Positions 25,177 through 33,415 of a stretch of 64,000 nt of DNA are shown here, piece by piece. The translations under genes and the position numbers were made by a program. Positions within the stretch are counted from its first letter, which is position 1. Each line of letters starts with the position of its first letter. The stretch is from Arthrobacter sp. AZCC_0090 (GTDB lineage: Bacteria; Actinomycetota; Actinomycetes; Actinomycetales; Micrococcaceae). The stretch covers positions 339,292-403,291 of the forward strand of contig NZ_JACHEE010000004.1 in NCBI RefSeq assembly GCF_014207375.1. The letters are read 5' to 3'. The notes below the pieces were generated by a model, which saw only the letters and a program-made list of their open reading frames with translations, was not told the DNA's origin and did not search any database.

Positions 25177-26163
25177 TCAGGCGGAGAGATCAACCCGCAC
25201 GCCAAGGCCACGCTCAAGCGCCGCGTCGTAGAGGAGCCTCCCGATAGCCAGATCCAGCAGCCCTATGCCCACGGAGTTGAAGACGGTCACTTGGCTCGGA
25301 TCCTCCCTCCCCGCGATCGAGCCGATGATCACCTGGCCAAGCTCTCCCGCGACGTCGACGGCGGACAGCGCTCCCTCTCCCATCGCCAGGAGCAGGTCCC
25401 CAGACTTGGCCAGCGCTGTATCCAGGTTGTCCACGACGACTCGCGATCGCGACATCGCTTCGGCGTCGAGCTCTCGATGATCGGGCCGGGGACGCGCTCC
25501 AACCGCATTGATGTGCTGTCCGCCCCGGAACCAACGACCGAGGACAACCGGCGACTCCGAGGGGGTGAGGGTGCAGACAACATCGCTCGCACCCATGACG
25601 TCGCGCACGGTCGCCGCCCGGACCACCTCGATGCCGTAGTGTTCCACCTCCCGGCGGAACGCATCCACGGTCCCGGCGGTACGCGACCACACGACAACCG
25701 TGTCGATGGGGAGAACGGACCTCATCGCTTCGACGTGCGCCACCGCGAGGGCGCCGGCCCCGACGAGGCCGAGGATGCTACTCTCGGGCCGTGCGAGGTG
25801 CCGCGAAGCGACCGCCGTCATGGCCGCCGTGCGAATCCGCGTTGGCACGCGGCCGTCGAGCAGCGCGAGGGTCTCCCCCGTTGCCCGGTCGGCCAGGACG
25901 ATCGATGAGCGCTGGCTGGGGAGGCCTGCCTTCCCGTTATCCGGAATGTCACTGAGCAGCTTCGACGCGACCAAGCCTTGCGGGGCCGATGCGGCCGCCA
26001 TGACCAGATACCGCGCGTCAGTATCGGGAAGTTGCATGGAAAGCGGGCCAGGCTGGGCGGCCGAGCCGCGCGCCTGGTCTGCCAGGCTGGCCTCGATTGC
26101 GCGAATGGTCGCGCCCATGTCCGCCGAAGCGGCGAGGTCCGAGGCGCTGAGAATGAGGGTCAC
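25177..26163 (-). CDS. Ornithine cyclodeaminase/mu-crystallin family protein
   Basis: 328 residues with the OCD/mu-crystallin fold. N-terminal substrate elements are RYLVMAAASA, VASKLL and LALLDGRVPTRIRTAA (the Arg/Lys that bind the carboxylate). The NAD(P) Rossmann motif is GLVGAGALAVAHVEAM near residue 130, and the C-terminal NSVGIGLLDLA is typical. Family members are ornithine or lysine cyclodeaminases, alanine dehydrogenases or ketimine reductases; residues alone do not decide. It is divergent from the GntR gene and 129 bp upstream of the MFS gene on the same strand. Confidence 0.85.
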   Translation of the reverse strand: MTLILSASDLAASADMGATIRAIEASLADQARGSAAQPGPLSMQLPDTDARYLVMAAASAPQGLVASKLLSDIPDNGKAGLPSQRSSIVLADRATGETLALLDGRVPTRIRTAAMTAVASRHLARPESSILGLVGAGALAVAHVEAMRSVLPIDTVVVWSRTAGTVDAFRREVEHYGIEVVRAATVRDVMGASDVVCTLTPSESPVVLGRWFRGGQHINAVGARPRPDHRELDAEAMSRSRVVVDNLDTALAKSGDLLLAMGEGALSAVDVAGELGQVIIGSIAGREDPSQVTVFNSVGIGLLDLAIGRLLYDAALERGLGVRVDLSA

Positions 26164-26179
26164 GGGGACTCCTTCCGAG

Positions 26180-26198
26180 TATGGTGCTAATCACCATA
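26180..26198. promoter_or_regulatory. Inverted repeat TATGGTG-N5-CACCATA
   Basis: A perfect 7-bp inverted repeat 17 bp upstream of the cyclodeaminase-like ATG. It lies just beside, but differs from, the GntR palindrome at 26206; it may be a second regulator's site. Confidence 0.35.
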
Positions 26199-26205
26199 GA
26201 CCACT

Positions 26206-26281
26206 TTTGGTATACCAAACAGTGCTGTATGTGGAATTTGTTGCAATATTTCCGGCTTCGGGAGGATGATTGGCATGCCAA
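26206..26281. promoter_or_regulatory. GntR-type operators in divergent promoter
   Basis: TTTGGTATACCAAA (26206-26219) is a perfect 14-bp palindrome with the NGTATACN core typical of FCD-class GntR regulators. TTGGCATGCCAA (26270-26281) is a second perfect palindrome 64 bp further on. Both lie between the divergent cyclodeaminase-like and GntR genes. Confidence 0.6.
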
Positions 26282-26324
26282 GGGAGTTCTGCTTGCTAAG
26301 CAGGCCCGGCCAGAGGGGAATCAC

Positions 26325-26999
26325 GTGACAGCAGAAGCAACGAGCGGGGCAATCACCACGTCACGCACCGGCAACGTGTACGAGTGGATCCGAGAACGGA
26401 TTGTCGACGGGACATTCCCGCCGGGACAGCGGATCCGCGAGCGGGACGTAGCGCTCGAACTCCAGGTGTCGAGAGTGCCCGTACGCGAGGCACTCCCCCA
26501 GCTCGAGAGCGAAGGCTACATCGAAAGCCTGCCCCGGCGCGGCGCCGTCGTGACCCACCTGACGGTCCAGGCCGTCACCGAACTTTTCGACGTCAGGGCG
26601 AGCCTCGAAGTCCTCGGCGCTCGGCTCGCAGCCCAGGCGTGCGCGAGCGGCACCGACGCAAGTCGACTCACGGACCTTCTGGGTGCCGCCGAGACCGCCC
26701 TCTTGGACAACCATGAGCACCTCATCGCGGACATCAACTCAAGAATCCATGAAGAGATCCTCGAACTCAGCGGCAACCACCTCCTCCGAAGGCTCATGTC
26801 GCCAGTGAATGGCCACGTCCGCCGGCTCTTCCACGTCGCCGCAGACCGTGACCAACTCGTGCAGCACCACGAGCACAGCGCCATCGTCCAGGCGATCACC
26901 GAGGGGCATTCCGAGCTCGCCGCAGCCCTCGCCTTCGCGCACGTTGAACACAGCCGCAATGAATGCCTGCCCATCGTAGAGAAGAGCCTCGGGGCTTAG
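26325..26999 (+). CDS. GntR-family regulator, FCD class
   Basis: 224 residues from a GTG at 26325 with AGAGGGG upstream; the frame from 26181 runs through the operators and is unlikely. A winged helix-turn-helix (about residues 20-85, VYEWIRERIVDGTFPPGQRIRERDVA, then VSRVPVREALPQLESEGYIE) leads into an all-helical FCD domain with the usual metal-binding pattern (D near INSRIHEEIL, later His residues HHEHSAIVQAI and HVEHSR). It is divergent from the catabolic genes and so probably their repressor, responding to a carboxylate-like ligand. Confidence 0.9.
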   Translation: MTAEATSGAITTSRTGNVYEWIRERIVDGTFPPGQRIRERDVALELQVSRVPVREALPQLESEGYIESLPRRGAVVTHLTVQAVTELFDVRASLEVLGARLAAQACASGTDASRLTDLLGAAETALLDNHEHLIADINSRIHEEILELSGNHLLRRLMSPVNGHVRRLFHVAADRDQLVQHHEHSAIVQAITEGHSELAAALAFAHVEHSRNECLPIVEKSLGA

Positions 27000-27268
27000 G
27001 CATGCGCCCTTCAGCCGGCACCCGGGCTGCTGGCGTCGGGCTCCAGCGGCAGCGCAGCCCGGCGCCGCGCAGCTGGTGTCCGGGCTCCAGCGCCAAATGA
27101 TCAAAGATGATGCAATTGGTCACAAATCAATCATCTTTAACCTATAAGGCCCTTGTAATCCACATCACTTCAGTGCCATAGTCTTTCGTGTTATCCATAA
27201 CATTTGCGTGGTCCAACCCGGTTTGAAGCCGCTCTGGACTATATGCTCCCCGGCACGAAGGACATCGC
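27000..27268. promoter_or_regulatory. GH101 promoter region with inverted repeats
   Basis: The region starts with a GC-rich stretch of near-repeats (GGGCTSCWGGCG words, 27022-27092), possibly the GntR gene's terminator. AT-rich DNA with AAAGATGAT (27103-27111) and ATCATCTTT (27130-27138), a 9-bp inverted repeat, follows. The operator-like TGTTATCCATAACA lies at 27189-27202. Confidence 0.5.
27189..27202. promoter_or_regulatory. LacI-type operator before GH101
   Basis: TGTTAT-CC-ATAACA, a 6+2+6 inverted repeat 67 bp before the GH101 start. It differs by two bases from TGTTATGGGTAACA at the start of the LacI gene. Confidence 0.6.
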
Positions 27269-30200
27269 ATGATCTATCCGCCATCCTCATTACCCCCACT
27301 ACGCGGGGGCGCGTTCCAGCGCCTGACCATTTGCACGGTAACTGCCGCACTCGTCGCGGCCCTCAGCTTGGCAACGGGAACGGTGGCCGCCACGGCCGCC
27401 CCTGATTCAAGCGGCACACCCGTGAGCGCGAGCCAGTACACACTGCTCGGCACGGATTCCCAGTCACCGGCTTACCCGGCACCACCCGCGCTGGACGGTA
27501 CGGCCGCAGGCGCTTTCGACAACGACTACTCCTCACAGTGGACCGTCGCCTACAAGGTGGTTAACGGAGTGGGCGTGGCCGATCCGATGCCACATTGGAT
27601 CTCCTGGAACATGGGCGGATCGTTCACTTTGACCGGCTTGGACTACTCCGTCAAGAACCAGGCCAACGGCCCGGTCAAGGATTTCAAAGTCTTCGCCACC
27701 GACGACCGTGCCGTGGCAACTGACCCGGCCGGCAACTGGGGTGCCCCCGCGGCCACAGGCAGCTTCACCCAGCCAAGCAGCAACACCCAGGTCCAGACCG
27801 TGCTGTTCAACACTCCGGTCAAAGCACGGTACGTGAAGTTTGAGGCGGACAGCGCCATCAACGGAAGCAACAACGTGTCAGCATCTGAGCTACGCGTGCG
27901 GGCAATCGGCGACACTACGCCACTACCTGTCCCACCGGCCGCGCCCGCTGACCCCGCCACGCCCATGACCATCAGCAACGGCATAGGCCTCGACGTCCAA
28001 GTGGGCAAGGAATTCCCGCAAGCCATCTCCTACTCGCTGGACGGCAAGCATCTCTCCGGCCAGGCAACCCTGCTGAAGGACTTCGCCATCAACGGCAAGA
28101 ACCACGCCGCCACCACCACGTCGACCGCAGCGCCTGACTCAGTCGCATACAGCTCAACGTTCGCCGACTTGCCGAACCTGGCAATCGAGTCCTCGCTGAC
28201 CGTCACGCCGAAGAACACGGTGGAATTTGCGGTCACGAAGATCTCCGGCAGCGCCGCTTCGACAGTGGACCAACTGTCCATTCCGAACCAGTCCCTCGTG
28301 TCGGTCGACTCGGGTGATGCACAATCCCAGCTAGCCCGTACCAAGATCTCCACCGATTCCACCACCACGGCCGACCAGTTCGTCTCCATCGCCGCCGCCA
28401 GCAAGACTGACGCTTCTCCAGTAGGCACGCCCTACGGATTCGTCAGCAACTCGCAGCTATCCGCGGGTCTCATGACCAATGCCACCGACGATTCCGCCCA
28501 GGACTCCAACGGCAACTGGAACTCGCGGCTGCAGTCGCAGATCGTGGACGCCGGCAACGGGGCAAAGCGCGCCGAGCTGTCTGTGGGCAACTACACGTAT
28601 GCGGCGGCTGGAGCTACCGATCCCCGCCTGCAGTTCTACACCCTTCCGAAAACCACCGTGGTTCTCTCCGCCGATGCCAACGCTGATGGGAAGGTGACGT
28701 GGGAGGACGGCGCGATCGCTTTCCGGAACGCCATGACCGCACCGCTGGGCGCCAGCCGCGTGCCCGAGCGCGTCGTCCAGCACATTCCGTTCAATTTCGC
28801 TTCCCAAGCCACCAACCCGTTCCTGAAAACCCTCGACAACGTCAAGCGGATCTCCATGTCTACGGACGATCTCGGCCAGTGGGTGTTGGAGAAGGGCTAC
28901 GCAAGTGAGGGCCACGACTCTGGCCACCCGGACTACGGCGGGGACTACAACACACGCGCCGGAGGCCTGGCCGATCTGAACGCGCTCACGACCGGCGGTG
29001 CGCAGTTCAACGCCGACGTTGCCGTCCACGTGAACGTCACCGAGGCCTATCCGCAGGCCAAGAGCTTCAGCGATGGCATGATCTCGGGGCAGGTCAACGG
29101 CTGGGACTGGCTGAACCAGTCGTACCACATTGACCAGCGCACGGACCTGGGCTCGGGCGCCATCTTGGACCGCTTCGCCCAACTCCGCAAGGAAGCTCCC
29201 GGTATCAAGACGGTCTACATTGACGCCTACTACTCCAGCGGCTGGCTGGCCGACCAGCTCGCTATGCAACTGCACAAGATGGGCTTCGAGGTGGCCTCCG
29301 AATGGGCTTACAAGTTCGAGGGCAACTCCGTCTGGTCGCACTGGGCTAACGACAAGAACTACGGTGGCGCCACCAACAAGGGGATCAACTCCAATATCGT
29401 CCGGTTCATCAGCAACGCCCAACGCGACGTCTGGAACACCGATCCACTTCTGGGTGGCTCCCAGGTCAAGGAATTCGAGGGCTGGACCGGCCAGGATGAC
29501 TGGAACACCTTCTACAACAACATCTTCACGTCCAACTTGCCCACCAAGTTCATCCAGCACTTCGACGTCACCCATTGGAACTTCGGCCAGTCAGCCCAGC
29601 TGACCGGCGGGGTCGCCATCAACATGGTGAACGGCCAGCGCCAGATCACGATGGGCGACGCCGTCGTCCTGCAGGGCGGCACCTACCTCCTGCCGTGGCA
29701 GGACGCTAAAGACAACAGCAAGACCACCTCGCCCACCACCGCGGACAAGATGTACTTCTACACTGCCGACGGCGGCACTACTACCTTCACGTTGACCAGC
29801 CACTTCGCCAACAAGCGAAATTACACGCTGTACAAGCTCACCGATCAAGGCCGGGTCAAGGTTTCCGAAGTGACCGCCAGTAACGGACAGGTCACCCTGA
29901 CCGGCGACAAAGGCACCCCCTATGTGCTCTCCCCCAGTAGTGACCAGCCTGTCAACAGGGATGCCAGCTACGGAGCCGGAACCCCGCTGGCCGACCCAGG
30001 CTTCAATGCCGCCAACCTCGACGCTTGGAGCCCAACCGGCGGAGCGGCGATCTCGCGCACCGCGACAGGCGACAACGTAGCGGTGCTGGGGACCTCGGCG
30101 TCGTCCGTTTCCCAATCGGTGAAGTCGCTGGAGAAGGGCAAGAAGTACACGTTGAGCTCCAATGTGGAGATTGCGGTGGGCAGCCGCCGCTCTGTCACGC

Positions 30201-31855
30201 TGGGCGTCTCGGGCAAAGACCTGAGCGTTTCCAATACCTTCGACATCACCCCGGCCAAGAACCAGGTGGCTGCCGACTCGAAACAGGGCACCTATTCGCA
30301 GCGCGCCTCTGTGCAGTTCACCGTCCCCGTCAACCAGAATGTGGACGTATCCATCAGCGCAGTGGCCGGATCGGCCGCGGTTACCCTCGACGATGTGCGG
30401 ATCATGGAGGATACGACGACGCCGGTGGCCGGCGCGCAGGCAGGTCCCGGAACGCTTGTGGCCAGCGCCAACTTTGAAGGCAACCAGCCCGGCTGGGGCC
30501 CGTTCGTCAAGGGTGACGCCGGCGGTGCCACCGATCCGCGCACCAGTATCAGCGACCTCAACGCCCCCTACTCGCAGAAAGATTGGAAAAACACCCACAG
30601 CCCCTACAACTCCGGCGCACTCAACGGCCAGGCTGTAGACGACGTCCTGGATGGCAACAATTCGTTGAAGTCGCACGAGGAAAACAGCGGCTTGGTGTAC
30701 CGGACAGTGCCGGCTACTGTCCCGTTCACGGCAGGCCACTCCTACAAGGTGCAGTTCACATACCAAACGAATGTTGCCGGTCAGTGGCAATGGGTGACCG
30801 GCGCCGACACTGTGGACTCGGGCACCGTGACCTCGCGGGACCTGAAGGACGGAGCCATGGCCCCTGCCCTGAACACCGCCACCTACTCCCGGACGTTCAC
30901 GGCCGGATGCGGTGACAACTGGGTGGGCCTGCGCAAGACAGGCGGCGCGAACGGCGCGGACTTCGTGCTCGACGACTTCACGGTCACCGATCTCGGTGCT
31001 GTCGGCGGGGGTGCGGCCTGTGCAAGCGTAGCCGGACCCGCCAATGCGGACCTCAGCCCGGGCACCACAACCAGCTACGTCACCACGTTCACCAACAATG
31101 AGACGAGCGAGGCCACCAATGTCGCCATGTCGTTGGGCGCGCTGCCCGCAGGCTGGAGCGCCCAAGTTGCCGCCAAGGACGGCAACCTGGCGGGCACTGT
31201 AAAGCCGGGTGCGACGGCAAAGACCACGTGGATCATCACGACGCCGGCCGCCGCAGCCGGGACCGCGACCTCGATCCACCCATCGGCCACGTACTTCAAC
31301 AACTGCGCCACCAAGACCGTGGACTCAGACTCCAACTTGCGGGTGGGCACCCAGCCGATTGTGCCGACGTCGTCCATGACGGCGACGGCGGATTCGGAGA
31401 ATCTGACGTCCGGGACGGGTGAGGGACCAGTGGGCAACGTGCTGGACGGTGACCCGGGCAGCATCTGGCACACACAGTACGATCCCACCATCACCAATTA
31501 CCCACACTGGGTTCAGCTCAAGCTCGACGGCGAATACACCGTCAACGGCTTCGGTTACCAGGGGCGCCAGAGCGGCGGCCAAAACGGCAAGGTGAAGGGC
31601 TACACGATCTTCACCTCCAAGGACGGCACCACGTGGACCCAGGCAGCCACGGGCAACCTGATCGACACGACGGCGATGCAGAACATTACCTTCGCGCCGG
31701 TCCAGGCGAAGTTCGTGAGGTTCCAGGCGAACAGCTCCATCAACGGCCAGCCGTTCGCTGCGGCCGCCGAGATGCGCGTGTTCGGTCATTCCTCGGCCGT
31801 GGCCACGGGATTCGACCCGTCGCCGCGACCTTCGGACTCGGGCTGCACTCCATAA
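27269..31855 (+). CDS. Endo-alpha-N-acetylgalactosaminidase, GH101, secreted
   Basis: 1528 residues, with AAGGACATCGC before the ATG. A signal peptide (to about residue 44, cleavage near TAAPDS) is followed by an F5/8-type-C/NPCBM-like galactose-binding domain (about 50-215) and the GH101 core (about 230-900). The core has DYGGDYNTRAGG, QVNGWDWLNQSYHID, KTVYIDAYYSSGW with likely nucleophile D652, and VASEWAYKFEG with likely acid/base E678. Then come carbohydrate-binding beta domains (about 900-1250), an NPCBM-associated NEW3-like domain (about 1255-1345) and a second F5/8 domain (about 1365-1510). The family removes Gal-beta-1,3-GalNAc from Ser/Thr of mucin-type glycoproteins. No sortase motif or membrane anchor is visible. 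Confidence 0.88.
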   Translation: MIYPPSSLPPLRGGAFQRLTICTVTAALVAALSLATGTVAATAAPDSSGTPVSASQYTLLGTDSQSPAYPAPPALDGTAAGAFDNDYSSQWTVAYKVVNGVGVADPMPHWISWNMGGSFTLTGLDYSVKNQANGPVKDFKVFATDDRAVATDPAGNWGAPAATGSFTQPSSNTQVQTVLFNTPVKARYVKFEADSAINGSNNVSASELRVRAIGDTTPLPVPPAAPADPATPMTISNGIGLDVQVGKEFPQAISYSLDGKHLSGQATLLKDFAINGKNHAATTTSTAAPDSVAYSSTFADLPNLAIESSLTVTPKNTVEFAVTKISGSAASTVDQLSIPNQSLVSVDSGDAQSQLARTKISTDSTTTADQFVSIAAASKTDASPVGTPYGFVSNSQLSAGLMTNATDDSAQDSNGNWNSRLQSQIVDAGNGAKRAELSVGNYTYAAAGATDPRLQFYTLPKTTVVLSADANADGKVTWEDGAIAFRNAMTAPLGASRVPERVVQHIPFNFASQATNPFLKTLDNVKRISMSTDDLGQWVLEKGYASEGHDSGHPDYGGDYNTRAGGLADLNALTTGGAQFNADVAVHVNVTEAYPQAKSFSDGMISGQVNGWDWLNQSYHIDQRTDLGSGAILDRFAQLRKEAPGIKTVYIDAYYSSGWLADQLAMQLHKMGFEVASEWAYKFEGNSVWSHWANDKNYGGATNKGINSNIVRFISNAQRDVWNTDPLLGGSQVKEFEGWTGQDDWNTFYNNIFTSNLPTKFIQHFDVTHWNFGQSAQLTGGVAINMVNGQRQITMGDAVVLQGGTYLLPWQDAKDNSKTTSPTTADKMYFYTADGGTTTFTLTSHFANKRNYTLYKLTDQGRVKVSEVTASNGQVTLTGDKGTPYVLSPSSDQPVNRDASYGAGTPLADPGFNAANLDAWSPTGGAAISRTATGDNVAVLGTSASSVSQSVKSLEKGKKYTLSSNVEIAVGSRRSVTLGVSGKDLSVSNTFDITPAKNQVAADSKQGTYSQRASVQFTVPVNQNVDVSISAVAGSAAVTLDDVRIMEDTTTPVAGAQAGPGTLVASANFEGNQPGWGPFVKGDAGGATDPRTSISDLNAPYSQKDWKNTHSPYNSGALNGQAVDDVLDGNNSLKSHEENSGLVYRTVPATVPFTAGHSYKVQFTYQTNVAGQWQWVTGADTVDSGTVTSRDLKDGAMAPALNTATYSRTFTAGCGDNWVGLRKTGGANGADFVLDDFTVTDLGAVGGGAACASVAGPANADLSPGTTTSYVTTFTNNETSEATNVAMSLGALPAGWSAQVAAKDGNLAGTVKPGATAKTTWIITTPAAAAGTATSIHPSATYFNNCATKTVDSDSNLRVGTQPIVPTSSMTATADSENLTSGTGEGPVGNVLDGDPGSIWHTQYDPTITNYPHWVQLKLDGEYTVNGFGYQGRQSGGQNGKVKGYTIFTSKDGTTWTQAATGNLIDTTAMQNITFAPVQAKFVRFQANSSINGQPFAAAAEMRVFGHSSAVATGFDPSPRPSDSGCTP

Positions 31856-31968
31856 TGGCCTAAGCATTCGAGGGGCCGCGGTGGCCGGTGGTTGAGCTTT
31901 ATCGAAACCCCGGCCGCCGTGGCCCTTTGCCGTCCGACGATGCTTGACCTTAGTTCCAAGGAGCAAAC

Positions 31969-31982
31969 TGTTATGGGTAACA
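31969..31982. promoter_or_regulatory. LacI-type operator overlapping regulator start
   Basis: TGTTATGGGTAACA, an inverted repeat that includes the ATG at 31973. It matches the site before GH101 at 12 of 14 positions and suggests autorepression. Confidence 0.55.
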
Positions 31983-33061
31983 ACGGCTCATATACTGGAC
32001 TTGACCTTAGCGGCAGACGGACGAAACGGGGCACGATGGCGGATGGGAAGCGCTCGCCAGCGATGCGTGATGTCGCATCGGCAGCATCCGTCTCGGCCCA
32101 AACCGTCTCCCGGGTGTTGAGTGGCCACCCCAATGTCCAAGAAGCCACCCGGGCAAGGGTATTGGCCGCCGTTGAACGCCTTGGCTATCACCGCAACAAC
32201 ACGGCCCGGGCCCTCGTCACGGGCAAATCGAAGACGGTGGGCGTCGTGTCCCTCGCCTCAAGTTTCTATTCGCGTGCCTCGCTGGCATTGGGCATAGAGC
32301 ACGCCGCCCGCCAATCCGGCTATACCGTCAACACGGCGACGACGGCGACACTGGACACTTCGGCCGTGAGCGAGGCCATCAACCGGCTCATCCTGCAGGG
32401 CGTCGACGGGCTCATCATCGCCGTACCGCTGCTCGACGTCGATGACTCGCTCGAGGCGCTCACGCGCCTCAAGCCCACGGTGACCCTCGATGGCTCGCGC
32501 ACTTCGGCGGCGGACGTCGTCGCAATCGACCAGACCACCGCAGTCCGGATCGCTACGAAACACCTGCTCGACCTCGGCCACCGGACCGTCTGGCACGTCG
32601 CAGGTCCCGAGGAGTGGAATGACGCAGCGAGCAGGGTTGCCGGCTGGCGTGCCACCTTGGAGGAGGCCAACCGTGAGGTCCCGCCGGTACTGCACGGCGA
32701 TTGGTCACCCGAGTCCGGCTATAGCAACGGACTGATCCTAGGCAGGATGCCGGAGGTCACGGCCGTCCTGGTTGCCAGTGACGAGATGGCGTTCGGTCTC
32801 ATGCGCGCAATGGCCGAACTGGGCCGCCGCGTGCCGGAAGACGTGTCCGTGGTCGGCATCGATGACATAGCGCTGGCCGCCTACGCGACGCCCCCGTTGA
32901 CCACCGTCAGCCAATCCTTCGAGGCGACGGGACAGCGCGCGTTCTTCCACTTGTTGCGGCAGATGAGGGACCCGGAAACGGTGCAGGAACCTGAATTGGT
33001 AACACCGAGGCTCATCGTGCGCGGGACGACGGCGGCCGCTAGGGACGGGGCGCAGGGTTGA
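31973..33061 (+). CDS. LacI-family transcriptional regulator
   Basis: 362 residues if begun at 31973, where AAGGAG lies nine bases upstream; a start at 32036 (MADGKRSPAMRDVA) would give the usual short N-terminus and keep the operator outside the gene. The HTH (about residues 29-75: MRDVASAASVSAQTVSRVL, with hinge NTARALVTGKS) precedes a periplasmic-binding-like effector domain (KTVGVVSLASS, VDGLIIAVPL, VVAIDQ, VSVVGIDDIALAAYATPPLTTV). It follows GH101 on the same strand and probably represses it in response to a released sugar. Confidence 0.9.
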   Translation: MGNNGSYTGLDLSGRRTKRGTMADGKRSPAMRDVASAASVSAQTVSRVLSGHPNVQEATRARVLAAVERLGYHRNNTARALVTGKSKTVGVVSLASSFYSRASLALGIEHAARQSGYTVNTATTATLDTSAVSEAINRLILQGVDGLIIAVPLLDVDDSLEALTRLKPTVTLDGSRTSAADVVAIDQTTAVRIATKHLLDLGHRTVWHVAGPEEWNDAASRVAGWRATLEEANREVPPVLHGDWSPESGYSNGLILGRMPEVTAVLVASDEMAFGLMRAMAELGRRVPEDVSVVGIDDIALAAYATPPLTTVSQSFEATGQRAFFHLLRQMRDPETVQEPELVTPRLIVRGTTAAARDGAQG

Positions 33062-33415
33062 TTGAGGCGAAATAGGGGTGAGTCGGTATGCGCTTCATTT
33101 CCGGCGTCGGAGCGCCGCTCGGTGTCTGCATAAGTTCGTCCGGAGTGGCCTGCTGCAAGCCGGGTGTCATCGTGTTTCCTGGATTGCTTTTTGGTTCCGT
33201 TTGATCCGGTCGCTTGGGGATGGGGCGGGGAGCAGTGTGCCTGCTCCCCGCCCCCTTGGCAACGGACCCGGGCTCCTGCGCCCGACTTTCGGGTTACCTG
33301 TTGCGATGGAATATGCAGGGTCTGGTGTCCGATGCGGCTTTGTGGGGGCCCGCGATGGCAGCTGTTGGGCGAGTCAGGCTCCGGCCCTGGGCAGTAACCT
33401 GGCTGATGGGCTCTC
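33062..33415. other. Intergenic with strong convergent terminator
   Basis: No credible gene is seen between the convergent LacI and DctA genes. The only structure is the hairpin at 33222-33254; the remaining sequence looks unconstrained. Confidence 0.6.
33222..33254. terminator. Bidirectional hairpin terminator
   Basis: A 14-bp perfect stem, GGGGCGGGGAGCAG (33222-33235) with its complement at 33241-33254, and loop TGTGC. It lies between the convergent LacI and dctA genes and would serve both. Confidence 0.7.
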
